Assembly (NCBI GenBank): GCA_963844575.1
Contig: CAWJOU010000005.1
Coordinates: 1,798,001 to 1,862,000 of the forward strand
DNA from: DASZUK01 sp963844575
Lineage (GTDB): Bacteria > Actinomycetota > Acidimicrobiia > Acidimicrobiales > RAAP-2
Length of the DNA: 64,000 bases
Direction: 5' to 3'
Shown here: piece by piece, positions 1-8,896 of the stretch
How positions within the stretch are numbered: position 1 is the stretch's first letter
Layout of the letters: each line of letters opens with the position of its first letter
The notes under the pieces: model-generated
The model's database searches: none
What the model was told of the DNA's origin: nothing
What the model saw: the letters and a program-made list of their open reading frames with translations, nothing else
Program-made: the position numbers and the translations under genes

Positions 1-1
1 C

Positions 2-193
2 CCGGTCAGCATCATGCCGGGCTGGCTCCGCGTGCTCAGCCGGGTGAACCCGCTCAGCTACGAGGTCGACGCCCTGCGGGGCATGCTGACCGGGGTGCCA
101 GCGCACGTGGGCCTCGACTTCGCGGTGCTCGCGGCCTGGGTCGTCGTCGGGGTCGTCGCGTCGTCGTCGCTCGTCGGCCGGCTGGCTCGCTGA
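2..193 (+). CDS. ABC-2 type transporter permease, C-terminal end (partial)
   Basis: Only the last 63 residues are inside the window; the frame is open to the left edge and ends at TGA 191-193. The short segment NPLSYEVDALRGML followed by a hydrophobic helix (about residues 37-58) is the typical C-terminal end of DrrB/NodJ-type ABC-2 permeases, where the NPL(S/T)Y..DA(L/I)RG pattern precedes the last membrane span. Such permeases pair with an ATPase to export drugs, lipids or polysaccharides; the ATPase would lie to the left. Substrate cannot be told. Confidence 0.8.
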   Translation, partial: PVSIMPGWLRVLSRVNPLSYEVDALRGMLTGVPAHVGLDFAVLAAWVVVGVVASSSLVGRLAR

Positions 194-205
194 CGCCGGC
201 CGCCG

Positions 206-1624
206 TCAGCGCTGGAGCGACTTCGTCTCCAGGAACTCCTCGACGCCGAACCGGCCGCGCTCTCGGCCGACGCCGGACTGCTTGTAGCCGCCGAACGGGG
301 CGACCGGGTTGAACGCGCCGCCATTGATGTCGACCTGGCCGGTCCGCAGCCGTCGGGCGACGGCCTCGGCGTGGGCCGCATCGGCGGACCAAACGCCACC
401 GGCGAGCCCGTAGACCGAGTCGTTGGCGATGCGGATGGCCTCTTCCTCGGTGTCGTAGGGGAGGATCGAGAGGACCGGGCCGAAGATCTCCTCCTGGGCG
501 ATCGTCATGTCGGAGGTGACCTCCGAGAAGATCGTCGGCTGGACGAAGTAGCCGCGGTCGAGGCCGTCCGGCGGTTCGACCCCGCCGGTCAGCAGCTTCG
601 CCCCTTCGTCGATCCCCTTCTGGATGTAGCCGCGTACCCGGTCGCGCTGGGCGGCCGAGACGAGCGGGCCGAGCAGGACGCCGTCGGCGAACGCGTCGCC
701 GGGAGCGAAACCGGCGGCCGCGGCGACCGCCTTCTCCTCGACCTCGGCCAGCCGCGAGCGCGGCACGATCATCCGGGTGAGCGCCGAGCACGTCTGGCCG
801 GAGTTGAGGTAGCACGCGAAGAGGCCGGCCGGCACCGCGGTGTCGAGGTCGGCGTCGTCCAGTAGGACGTTGGCCGACTTGCCGCCGAGCTCGAGCGCGA
901 CCTTCTTCACCGACTCGGCCGCCAGTTGCATGACCCGCTTGCCGGCCCGCGTCGACCCGGTGAACGAGACCATGTCGACCTTCGGGTGCGACGCGATCGC
1001 CTCGCCGACGACGGCGCCGGACCCGGAGACGAGGTTGAAGACGCCCGGCGGCAGTCCGACGTCGTCGATCACCTCGGCCAGGGCGAAGGCGTTCAGCGGG
1101 GCGACCTCGCTCGGCTTGAGGACGACCGTGCAGCCGGCGGCCAGGGCCGGGGCGACCTTCAGGGCGATCTGGTAGAGCGGGAAGTTCCACGGCGTGATCG
1201 CCCCGACGACGCCAACCGGCTCCCGGACGATCAGCGAATTGCCGACCTCTTCTTCCCAGGCCAGCGCCCTGGCTTGGGACGCCGCGTCGGCGAAGACGCC
1301 GACCGGCAGCCCGACCTGGATCGGGCCGGCCAGCGACTTCGGCATGCCGACCTCCCGGGAGATCGTGGCCGCGATCTCGTCGCCCCGGGCCTTCAGCCCT
1401 TCGGCGACCCGGTCGAGCAGCTTCGCCCGTTCTTCGATCGCCGTCGACGACCAGGCGAAGAACGCCTCGGCCGCCGCGTCGACGGCTCGCTCGACGTCCT
1501 CCTCGGTCCCCTCCGGGACCTTGCCGACGACCTCCTCGGTGTTGGAGTCGACGACCTCGTCGACCCCGAGCCCGGTCGAGGGCGTCCACTGGCCCCCGAT
1601 GTAGATCTTGTCGTGGATCTCCAT
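206..1624 (-). CDS. aldehyde dehydrogenase family protein (NAD(P)-dependent)
   Basis: This 472-residue protein has the full length of the ALDH superfamily, which oxidises aldehydes to carboxylic acids with NAD(P)+. Visible landmarks are TPWNFP with Asn147, the cofactor-binding FTGSTRAGK (221-229), the general base Glu245 in LELGGK, and the nucleophile Cys279 in SGQTC. The ATG at 1624 is preceded by GGGAGG at good spacing. It sits convergent to the ABC permease end, and nothing nearby fixes the aldehyde substrate. The sequence resembles the betaine-aldehyde/general aldehyde group rather than methylmalonate semialdehyde dehydrogenase, but this is only an impression. Confidence 0.95.
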   Translation of the reverse strand: MEIHDKIYIGGQWTPSTGLGVDEVVDSNTEEVVGKVPEGTEEDVERAVDAAAEAFFAWSSTAIEERAKLLDRVAEGLKARGDEIAATISREVGMPKSLAGPIQVGLPVGVFADAASQARALAWEEEVGNSLIVREPVGVVGAITPWNFPLYQIALKVAPALAAGCTVVLKPSEVAPLNAFALAEVIDDVGLPPGVFNLVSGSGAVVGEAIASHPKVDMVSFTGSTRAGKRVMQLAAESVKKVALELGGKSANVLLDDADLDTAVPAGLFACYLNSGQTCSALTRMIVPRSRLAEVEEKAVAAAAGFAPGDAFADGVLLGPLVSAAQRDRVRGYIQKGIDEGAKLLTGGVEPPDGLDRGYFVQPTIFSEVTSDMTIAQEEIFGPVLSILPYDTEEEAIRIANDSVYGLAGGVWSADAAHAEAVARRLRTGQVDINGGAFNPVAPFGGYKQSGVGRERGRFGVEEFLETKSLQR

Positions 1625-1669
1625 CTCGACCTCCCGGCGTCGCCGACTGGTACGTCCGACGTTACCGGT

Positions 1670-2444
1670 CTACACCGACGACGACCGCACGGCCTTCGCC
1701 GGCGCGACGACCGAGAACGACTCGCCCCAGTTGCTGAAGTCGACCTGGCCGGTGGCCTTCTGCTTCTGCTCCTTGCCCTGACCGGTGTAGCGCAGCGGCA
1801 GCAGGCTGCCCTGAGCCGGTAGGTAGAGGGCGGCCGGTCCCTGGCTGCCCAGGCTGGTCGTCGTCCCGGTGATCCCGATGGCCGCCGTGCCGTTGATGGT
1901 CGAGCTCGGGCCGGTCGACACCGGCGCCTTCACTGAGATCTGGCCGACCGCCGACGAGATGGTCATCGCCTGGGAGACTGTCTTGTAGTACTGGTCCGAC
2001 GGCTCGAACGAGATCCAGCGGTTGGCGTACTTCGAGGCCAGTGTCGACGGCAGCCCGAGGTAGCGCTCCAAGCCGGCGGCGTCGCCCCGGAAGTACGCCA
2101 CCTTCTTGACCAAACGGGCGCTGACGTGGCCGGTATGGCCGCCACTGGTGACCGTGATCGCCTCTTGGCCCTTCGTCGGCGCGACGTCGGCGACGATCGT
2201 GATCGACTCGGATCCGACGGTGCTCGTCGCGCTCGAAATGGACGGTCCGCTGGCTCCGGGCCGCGGCCAGCGACGCCGCCAGCAGGGCCTTGGCATTGGC
2301 CGGCCGTGTGGCCGTCGTCGTCGTGCTCGTGGTGGTCGCCGCCCCGGCCGGCGCGGTTGGGCCGAGCGCGCCGACACCGAGCAGAGGGCCGCCGAGCAGG
2401 ACCGCCAGTCCGGCGAGGGCGCCGCGGGAGCGGGCGAAAGTCAT
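1670..2444 (-). pseudogene. secreted LppX/LprG-like protein, frameshifted
   Basis: The gene reads in one frame from ATG 2444 (signal peptide, Ala-rich cleavage region, short Thr-rich stretch, then ..QRTVHFE) and continues in another frame from about 2235 down to a stop at 1670 (SATSTVGSES.. onward). Joining the two frames gives one coherent exported protein of about 255 residues whose body looks like the LppX/LprAFG lipoprotein fold seen in actinobacteria, although there is no obvious lipobox Cys. The lesion needs a single-base correction near 2232-2238. It lies just downstream of the hydroxyacid dehydrogenase on the same strand (9 nt gap). A second frameshift 1.9 kb away in another gene makes sequencing error as likely as true decay. 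Confidence 0.6.
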
Positions 2445-2453
2445 CCGTGGAAG

Positions 2454-3404
2454 CTAACCGGTGACGAGGTTCGGCGGGGTCCGGCCGCCCAGCACGTCGG
2501 CGATCCCCTGGGCGGCCAGCCGGGCCATCTTCGTGCGCGTCTGGACCGTCGCGCTGCCGACGTGGGGGAGGAGGACGACCCGCGGTGCGGCGAGCAGCCG
2601 TGGGCTGACGGCCGGCTCGTGCGGGTACACGTCGAGCCCAGCCGCGAACAGCCGGCCGGCCGTCAGCGCGTCGACGAGCGCGTTCTCGTCGACGACCGCG
2701 CCGCGGGCGGTGTTGACGAGCGCCGCGGTCGGCTTCATCAACGCCAGCTCGCGGGCGCCGATCAGGTGCCGGGTCGATTCGGTCAGCGGGACGTGGATGC
2801 TCAGCACGTCGACCGTCGCCAGCAGGTCGTCGAGCCGGTCGACGTAGCCCGGGAAGCCGGTCGGCCGCCGGGTGTGGTGCAGCACCTCCATCGCGAACCC
2901 GTCGGCCCGCCGGGCCACCTCCCGGCCGATCCGGCCGTAGCCGACGAGGCCGAGGACCGTCCCGTGGACGTCGCGGGCGAGATGGTCGGCGAACCCCCAG
3001 CCCGTCCACCGGCCGGTCCGCAGGTCGGCCTCCGCCTCCGACGCCAGCCGGGTCGCCGCCAGGATCAGCAGGAACGCCAGGTCGGCGACCGTCTGGTCGA
3101 GGACGCCCGGCGTGTTGCAGACGGCGACGCCGAGCGCGGCGGCCGCGCCGACGTCGATGTTGTCGTAGCCGACCGCGGCGTTGGCGACGACCCGAAGGTT
3201 CCCGGCCGCGCCGGCCTCGAGCAGCGCCCGCCCGATCGGATCGGTGAGCTGGCAGAGGATGGCGTCGACGTCCGGCGCCGCCGACGTGAGCTCGCCGGGC
3301 GACCACGGCGTGTCCTCCGGGCGCTGGACCACCTCCACTCCGGCCGTCCGCAGCGGGTCGAGCGCGCCCGGCGTGAGGTGTCGGGTGACCAGGACGCGGG
3401 CCAT
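2454..3404 (-). CDS. D-isomer specific 2-hydroxyacid dehydrogenase
   Basis: This 316-residue protein interconverts 2-oxo acids and D-2-hydroxy acids with NAD(P)H. The Rossmann motif is GYGRIG (155-160). The catalytic trio is present: Arg234 in NTARG, Glu263 in PHEPAV, and His281 in LPHVGSAT. It looks closest to glyoxylate/hydroxypyruvate reductases (GyaR type), but the exact substrate is not established. It is divergent from the BCAA transporter operon, and a short secreted-protein gene follows on the same strand. Confidence 0.92.
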   Translation of the reverse strand: MARVLVTRHLTPGALDPLRTAGVEVVQRPEDTPWSPGELTSAAPDVDAILCQLTDPIGRALLEAGAAGNLRVVANAAVGYDNIDVGAAAALGVAVCNTPGVLDQTVADLAFLLILAATRLASEAEADLRTGRWTGWGFADHLARDVHGTVLGLVGYGRIGREVARRADGFAMEVLHHTRRPTGFPGYVDRLDDLLATVDVLSIHVPLTESTRHLIGARELALMKPTAALVNTARGAVVDENALVDALTAGRLFAAGLDVYPHEPAVSPRLLAAPRVVLLPHVGSATVQTRTKMARLAAQGIADVLGGRTPPNLVTG

Positions 3405-3493
3405 GTTGCCAACTTAGGGGCCGGCGATGTCGGAGGGCGCCCGAGCCGGAGCCGCCGCTTCCCGGGTGCCTGCTGGTAGCTTCCCTTGACGGC

Positions 3494-4865
3494 ATGTCGA
3501 CCCGGACCGTTCGAAAAGCCCTGATCGCAGCCGTCCTGTTCGCCGTCGCGCCGGCTGTCGGGATCTCGACCGTCGGCCTGACAGGCATCGCGGCCGCCCC
3601 GGCCGGTGCCGCGACGCCCGTGGCCGGCGGCTCGCTCCAGTGCCCCGCCGGTACCGGGACCGGCTCGCCCGGCGTGACCGCCAAGCAGATCAATATCGGG
3701 GCCATCTCGACGCTTTCGGGGCCGATCAGCGCCGACTTCGCCCCGCTCGTCAAGGGCGTCCAGGCGTACTTCGACATGGTCGACGCGGCCGGCGGCGTGA
3801 ACGGCCGGAAGATCTCGCTCGCCTACGACCTCGACGACGGCGGGACACCGAGTCGTTTCGTCTCGCTCGCCCACACCGTCGTCGACCAGGACCACGCGTT
3901 CGCGGTGATCGCGTCGTCGTACTTCTTCAACCCGACGTACTTCGAGTCGACCTGCACGCCGACGTACGGCTACAACGTGACCGGCGACTGGGCCGGCCCG
4001 CCCAACCTCTTCGGCTCCGGCGGGTCGGTGCAGACATACGCCAGCATCCTCCCCGAGATCGCCTACCTCTTGCAGCAGACGAAGTCGACGATCACTGGCC
4101 GTCCTCGCCTACAACGTGTCGAGCTCGTCCGCCGCCTGCCAGGCCGCGGTCAACCAGTTCAAGGCGGCCGGCTACCACATCAGCTACACCGACCTGAAGC
4201 TGCCGCCGGTCAACCCCGACCTCACGCCCGACGTCCAACGGATCCTCGCCGCCAAGTCCGATTTCGTCCTCAGCTGCATGACAGTCGACGGCAACGTCGC
4301 CCTCGCCCGCGGCATCAAGCAGTACGGCCTGCACGTCAAGCAGCTCTGGCTCAACGGCCAGGACCAGGCCACGCTCGACCACTACGCGAACCTCGTGCAG
4401 GGCGTGTACTTCCTCATCCAGCACGTGCCGCTGACCGCCAACCAGAAGGTCTACCCCGGCCTGAAGGAGTACCTGTCGGCGATGAAGAAGTACGAGCCGG
4501 CGTACGTCGGCACAGAGACGGCCATCCAGGGTTGGGAGTCGGCCGCGCTGCTCGTCGGCGGCATCCGGGCCGCCGGCAGCCGGAAGAGCGCCGGCGCCGG
4601 TGGGTTGACGCCGGCCAACCTGGTCAAGGTGACGAACCAGATGACGACGTTCACCGCCGACGGCCTGATGACGCCGGTCGACTGGACGCTGACACATTTC
4701 AAGGCCACGCCGCCGTTCTGCAGCGCCTTCACCCAGGCCCAGGGGACGGCGTTCCGTCCGGTGCTGACCCGGGGCCAGCAGGTCTTCGTCTGCTTCGGCC
4801 CCGGCGTCCGCCATCCGACGCCGCGGGCGCCCAAGCCGGGCACCCCCGGGCCGTCGGTGAGCTGA
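3494..4865 (+). pseudogene. branched-chain amino-acid ABC transporter substrate-binding protein (livK-like), frameshifted
   Basis: A signal peptide (residues 1-40) is followed by the periplasmic-binding fold of the leucine-binding family (INIGAISTLSGPIS.., GGVNGRKI..). The frame that starts at ATG 3494 loses homology at about 4100 (after ..QQTKSTI), and the family sequence resumes in the next frame with LAVLAYNVSSSSAAC and runs to TGA 4865. One indel near 4098-4104 therefore breaks the gene. The intact product would be about 456 residues. It directly precedes the fused permease and both ATPases, so it should be the binding partner of that transporter. Because the rest of the operon is intact, sequencing or assembly error is a serious alternative to a real mutation. 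Confidence 0.75.
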
Positions 4866-4874
4866 GCAGCCGGC

Positions 4875-6848
4875 GTGGAGCAGTTCCTGGGTTTTGCCGT
4901 CCCCGGCATCCCGGACGGCTGCGCCTACGCCGTCTTCGCCGTCGGCCTCGTCCTCACGTACCAGGCGACCGGCGTCTTCAACTTCGCCTTCGGCGCGCAG
5001 GCGTACGCGTCGGCGTTCCTCTACGCGTGGTTGATCCAGGACCACGGCTGGCCGGTCTGGCTGGCCGCGATCGTCGCCGTCGCTCTTGTCGGCCCCGGTC
5101 TCGGCCTGCTCTTCGACCGCTGCCTCTTCCGGCGGATCCCCGGGAACGACACGACCGCCAAGATCGTCACCGGGATCAGCCTGCTCGTCGGCATCCCGGC
5201 CCTGCTCTCGGTCGTCTTCGGCAGCGGCAACCTCGACGACGTCCCGAGCATCGCCTTCAACCCGACAACCGTCTACTTCCACCTCTTCGGCCTGGCCGAC
5301 GTCCCGATCAACGGCATCTTCCTCAGCGCGGTCGTCGTGACCGCGGTCATCCTCGCCGCCCTCGTCGTGCTGATGCGCGGCACCAGCCTCGGCCTGCAGA
5401 TGCGGGCGGCCGTCGAGAGCCGGCGACTCGTCCAGCTCGACGGGGTCGATGCCGACCGGGTCGTCGCCACGGCCTGGGCCGTGTCCGGTCTCCTCGCCGG
5501 CCTGGCCGGCGTCCTGCTCGCCCCGGTCGAGGCCCAGCTGCAGGTGCAGGACTACATCACGCTGATGGTCGCGGCGATCGCCGCGGCCGCGTGGGCGTCG
5601 CTCCGGTCGATGCCGCTCGCCGCCCTCGTCGCGGTCGTCGTCGGCATCGTCAGCGTCACCGCCCAGGGCTACCTGACAGCCAACAGCATCTGGCACTCCG
5701 CGGTGCTGCCGTCGCTGCCGTTCCTCGTCCTCGTCGCCGCGCTCCTGTTCGTCCCCGGGCTCCGCTCGCTCGACGGCTCGAAGGACCCGTTGTCGTCGGT
5801 CGACCCGCCGGCGCCGCCGGCCGCCGCGGCCGTCCGGGCGCCGCAGCTCGACCGGGCGATCCGGCTGCTCTGGTGGGTCGTCCTCGCCGCGTTCGTCGTC
5901 TCGATGCTGACGTGGATGCCGAGCGCCTGGGAGAACGTCTTCAACGCCGGGCTCGCGTTCTCGACCATCTTCCTCTCGATCACCCTCGTCACCGGGATGG
6001 GTGGCCAGCTCTCCCTGGCCCAGGCCACCCTGGCCGGCGTCGGCGCGTTCACCGCCGGCCAGCTCGCCAACCACCTCGGGCTCAATTTCCTGCTCGGTGG
6101 CCTCGTCGGCGCCGTCGTCGCGGCGGCCGTCGCCGTCGTCCTCGCCCTCGTCTCCCTCCGGCTGAAGGGGCTCGGGCTGGCGCTGATGACGCTGGCGGCC
6201 GCCCTCTTGTTCGACACCGCCGTCTTCTCGCAGAGCGCGGTGAGCGGCGGCACAGGCGGCTTGGCGCTGCACCGGAGCTGGCTCGGTTCGATCGACTTCT
6301 TCGACCCGACCGGCCACCCGCTCTTCGTGCTCGCCATCCTCGTCCTCGCGGCCTGCACGGTCGGCGTCCTGCTCGTCCGGCGCGGCACGACCGGGCGCTA
6401 CCTGGCGGCCATCCGCGGTAGCGAGGTCGGCGCGGCCGGCATCGGCATCAACGTCAGCTGGCAGCGCGTGCTCGTCTTCGCCCTCTCCGGCGCGGTCGCC
6501 GGCATCGGCGGCAGCCTGCTTGCCCTGCAGCAGACGATCATCAACCCGGACCAGTTCAACTACCAGCTCTCGCTGGCCTTCGTCGTCATCGTCGTCACGA
6601 CCGGCGTGACGACCGTCGAGGGCGCCATTCAGGCCGGCATCGGTTTCGTCGTCATCCAGCAGCTCCTGACGTACGCGCCGCAGCGGTTCCAGAGCCTCAC
6701 GTTCGTCCTCTTCGCCGCCGGCGCCCTCACGTACGCCGCCCACCCCGAGGGGATCGTCGAATACCAGCGACGGCGGTGGACCGGCCGGGTCGAGCGGATC
6801 GTCCTGCGCAACCGGCCGCCGACGCCGGCGGTGGAGCGTGGCCGGTGA
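4875..6848 (+). CDS. fused branched-chain amino-acid ABC transporter permease (LivH-LivM)
   Basis: This 657-residue membrane protein contains two permease units normally encoded separately. Residues 1-290 look like LivH (FNFAFGAQ near the N-terminus, many spans), and residues 320-640 look like LivM (GMGGQLSLAQATL.., LRLKGLGLALMTLA..). A Pro/Ala linker (about 295-315) joins them. It starts with GTG 9 nt after the binding-protein stop, and its TGA overlaps the GTG of the next gene. Together with the LivG- and LivF-like ATPases it forms a hydrophobic amino-acid/amide-type importer. The fusion fixes the two permeases as an obligate heterodimer-like unit. Confidence 0.92.
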   Translation: MEQFLGFAVPGIPDGCAYAVFAVGLVLTYQATGVFNFAFGAQAYASAFLYAWLIQDHGWPVWLAAIVAVALVGPGLGLLFDRCLFRRIPGNDTTAKIVTGISLLVGIPALLSVVFGSGNLDDVPSIAFNPTTVYFHLFGLADVPINGIFLSAVVVTAVILAALVVLMRGTSLGLQMRAAVESRRLVQLDGVDADRVVATAWAVSGLLAGLAGVLLAPVEAQLQVQDYITLMVAAIAAAAWASLRSMPLAALVAVVVGIVSVTAQGYLTANSIWHSAVLPSLPFLVLVAALLFVPGLRSLDGSKDPLSSVDPPAPPAAAAVRAPQLDRAIRLLWWVVLAAFVVSMLTWMPSAWENVFNAGLAFSTIFLSITLVTGMGGQLSLAQATLAGVGAFTAGQLANHLGLNFLLGGLVGAVVAAAVAVVLALVSLRLKGLGLALMTLAAALLFDTAVFSQSAVSGGTGGLALHRSWLGSIDFFDPTGHPLFVLAILVLAACTVGVLLVRRGTTGRYLAAIRGSEVGAAGIGINVSWQRVLVFALSGAVAGIGGSLLALQQTIINPDQFNYQLSLAFVVIVVTTGVTTVEGAIQAGIGFVVIQQLLTYAPQRFQSLTFVLFAAGALTYAAHPEGIVEYQRRRWTGRVERIVLRNRPPTPAVERGR

Positions 6849-7654
6849 GCCCGCCCCGTACCCGAGAGCCGGCCGGCGTCGGCGTCGAGTCCCCGGCCGG
6901 CTGGCTCGCCGTCGACGGCGTGTCGAAGGCCTTCGGCGGGATCGTCGCCGTCCGCGACGTGACCTTCGGCGTTGCCGCCGGTGAGAGCGTCGGGCTGATC
7001 GGGCCGAACGGCGCCGGCAAGACGACGCTGTTCGACTGCATCGGTGGCCAGCTCCGGCCGGACCGGGGCACCGTCGCGCTCGGCGGCCACGACCTCCGCC
7101 GCCGGCCACCGTACCGGCGGGCTCGAATGGGCCTCGGCCGGACGTACCAGCGGATCGAGGTCTTCGGCGACCTCACCGTCCGCGACCATCTCGTCGTCGC
7201 CGAGCGGGCCCGCCGGGGCGACGGCCGGCTCTGGAAGGACCTCCTCAACCGGTCCGCCCCGCGGCCCGACGAGCTGCAGCACGTCGGCGACGTCCTCGAC
7301 CTCGTCGGTCTGGCCGACGTCGCCAGTACGCCGGTCGCGGCCCTCGGCCTCGGCCTGTGCCGGCTGGTCGAGCTGGCCCGGGCCCTCGTCGGCGAACCGA
7401 CGCTGCTCATGGCCGACGAGCCGTCGTCCGGCCTCGACGTCCGCGAGACGCACAAGCTGGCGTCCGTGCTCCGCACGCTCCAGGCCGAGCGGGGCATGGC
7501 CGTCCTGCTCGTCGAGCACGACCTGCGGATGGTCGGCGAGGTCGTCGACCGGGCCATCGTCATGGACCTCGGCCGCGTCATCGCCGAAGGGCCGTTCGAG
7601 CAGGTCATGGCCGACGGTGCGGTCCGCCGGGCCTACCTCGGCGCGTCGGCATGA
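6845..7654 (+). CDS. branched-chain amino-acid ABC transporter ATP-binding protein (LivG type)
   Basis: The 269-residue ATPase has Walker A GPNGAGKT, Walker B LLMADEP and the switch His in VEHDL. The ABC signature is degenerate, LGLGLCRLVELARAL where LS.GQQR.. is usual, as often seen in this family. The start chosen is GTG 6845, which overlaps the permease stop as GTGA; the frame is open further upstream but that would intrude into the permease. It powers the fused LivH-LivM permease together with the next ATPase. Confidence 0.93.
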   Translation: MSPPRTREPAGVGVESPAGWLAVDGVSKAFGGIVAVRDVTFGVAAGESVGLIGPNGAGKTTLFDCIGGQLRPDRGTVALGGHDLRRRPPYRRARMGLGRTYQRIEVFGDLTVRDHLVVAERARRGDGRLWKDLLNRSAPRPDELQHVGDVLDLVGLADVASTPVAALGLGLCRLVELARALVGEPTLLMADEPSSGLDVRETHKLASVLRTLQAERGMAVLLVEHDLRMVGEVVDRAIVMDLGRVIAEGPFEQVMADGAVRRAYLGASA

Positions 7655-8370
7655 CCGCCCTCGAGGTCGACCACGTCGACGCCGCCTACGGCCCGTACCG
7701 GGCGCTCTTCGGCGTCTCGTTCGCCGTGCCCGACGGTGGCGCGGTCGCGCTGCTCGGGCCGAACGGCGCCGGCAAGTCGACCGTCGCCCGCGTCGTCTCC
7801 GGCCTGCTCCCCGCCACCGGCGGCCGGGTCGTCGTCGGCGGCACCGACGTCACCGGCTGGCCCGCCCACCGCGTCGCCCGGGCCGGCGTCGCCCACGTGC
7901 CCGAGGGCCGAGGCATCTTCGCCGAGCTGACCGTCGAGGAGAACCTCGTCGTCGCCTTCCGCCAGCGGGCCGGCCGGCGGGCCGTCGCCGGGGCGCTCGC
8001 CCGGGCCTACGACGCCTTCCCCGTACTCGGCGAGCGCCGCCGCCAGCGCGGCGGCACGCTGTCCGGCGGCCAGCAGCGGCTGCTCTCGCTGGCCAAGGTG
8101 CTCGTCGTCCCGCCGAAGCTGCTGATCGCCGACGAGCTGTCGCTCGGGCTATCGCCGGCCGTCGTCGACGCCGTCTACGAGCAGCTCCGCCTCATCAACC
8201 AGCAGGGGACCGCCTTGCTTGTCGTCGAGCAGCAGGTCGACCGCGTCCTCGCCCTCACCCACGGCGCCGTCGTCCTCGAGCACGGGACCGTCACGTTCGA
8301 CGGGCCGGCCGCCGAGGCGCTCGCCGCCGCCGAGCTGCTGCTGGCCGGCGAGATCCCGCCGCCGTCGTAA
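7651..8370 (+). CDS. branched-chain amino-acid ABC transporter ATP-binding protein (LivF type)
   Basis: The 239-residue second ATPase of the transporter starts at ATG 7651, overlapping the previous stop by 4 nt. It has Walker A GPNGAGKS, the LivF-typical HVPEGRGIF, a canonical signature LSGGQQ and Walker B LLIADELSLGL. The usual DEPS is DELS here, but the catalytic Glu is kept. Last gene of the transporter operon; the downstream DinB gene starts 12 nt later with its own ribosome site. Confidence 0.94.
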   Translation: MTALEVDHVDAAYGPYRALFGVSFAVPDGGAVALLGPNGAGKSTVARVVSGLLPATGGRVVVGGTDVTGWPAHRVARAGVAHVPEGRGIFAELTVEENLVVAFRQRAGRRAVAGALARAYDAFPVLGERRRQRGGTLSGGQQRLLSLAKVLVVPPKLLIADELSLGLSPAVVDAVYEQLRLINQQGTALLVVEQQVDRVLALTHGAVVLEHGTVTFDGPAAEALAAAELLLAGEIPPPS

Positions 8371-8382
8371 GGAGGTAACGAG

Positions 8383-8880
8383 GTGCCCGACTTCCCTCCG
8401 CTGATCGCCGACGAGCGGGCGATGCTCACCGCCTGGCTCGACTTCCACCGCCGGACGCTGTTGGACAAGTGCGACGGCCTCGAGCCCCGGCAGCTCGCCG
8501 CCCGGTCGGTGCCGCCGTCGACGCTCTCCCTGCTCGGCCTCGTTCGTCATGCCGCCGAGTTCGAGGCCTTCTGGTTCCGCCGCGTCTTTCTCGACGAGAC
8601 GTTCTCGCCTCTTTACTCGACCCGGGAGGACCGGGACGCGGCTTTCGACGGTGCGTCACCGGACAACGCCGCGGACGGCTTCGCCGCCTTCGACGACGCC
8701 TGTGGTCGGTCCCGCCAGATCGTCGCCGCCGCCGGTTCGTTCGACGACGTCGGCCGCCGCCGGTTCGGAGCCGAGGAGGTGTCGCTCCGCTGGATCCTCG
8801 TCCACCTGGTCGGGGAGTACGCCCGCCACAACGGGCACGCCGACCTCCTCCGGCAGGCCATCGACGGGGTGGTTGGTTAG
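8383..8880 (+). CDS. DinB family protein (DUF664)
   Basis: This 165-residue protein fits the DinB/DUF664 four-helix bundle. Likely metal ligands are a His in LVRHAAEFE and the pair in RHNGHAD near the C-terminus, the usual three-His arrangement. In actinobacteria these proteins are predicted mycothiol- or bacillithiol-dependent enzymes, but the reaction of this one is unknown. GTG 8383 is preceded by a perfect GGAGGT at 8371-8376, so it can be translated independently although it is close behind the transporter genes. Confidence 0.88.
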   Translation: MPDFPPLIADERAMLTAWLDFHRRTLLDKCDGLEPRQLAARSVPPSTLSLLGLVRHAAEFEAFWFRRVFLDETFSPLYSTREDRDAAFDGASPDNAADGFAAFDDACGRSRQIVAAAGSFDDVGRRRFGAEEVSLRWILVHLVGEYARHNGHADLLRQAIDGVVG

Positions 8881-8896
8881 TCGACGGCGCCGCCGG

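Noticed and set aside
4092..7109. Very long open frame (about 1000 codons) on the minus strand opposite the BCAA transporter genes
   Set aside because: It is antisense to clear transporter genes; the product is Arg/Glu/Asp-rich without motifs, a common artefact of high GC.
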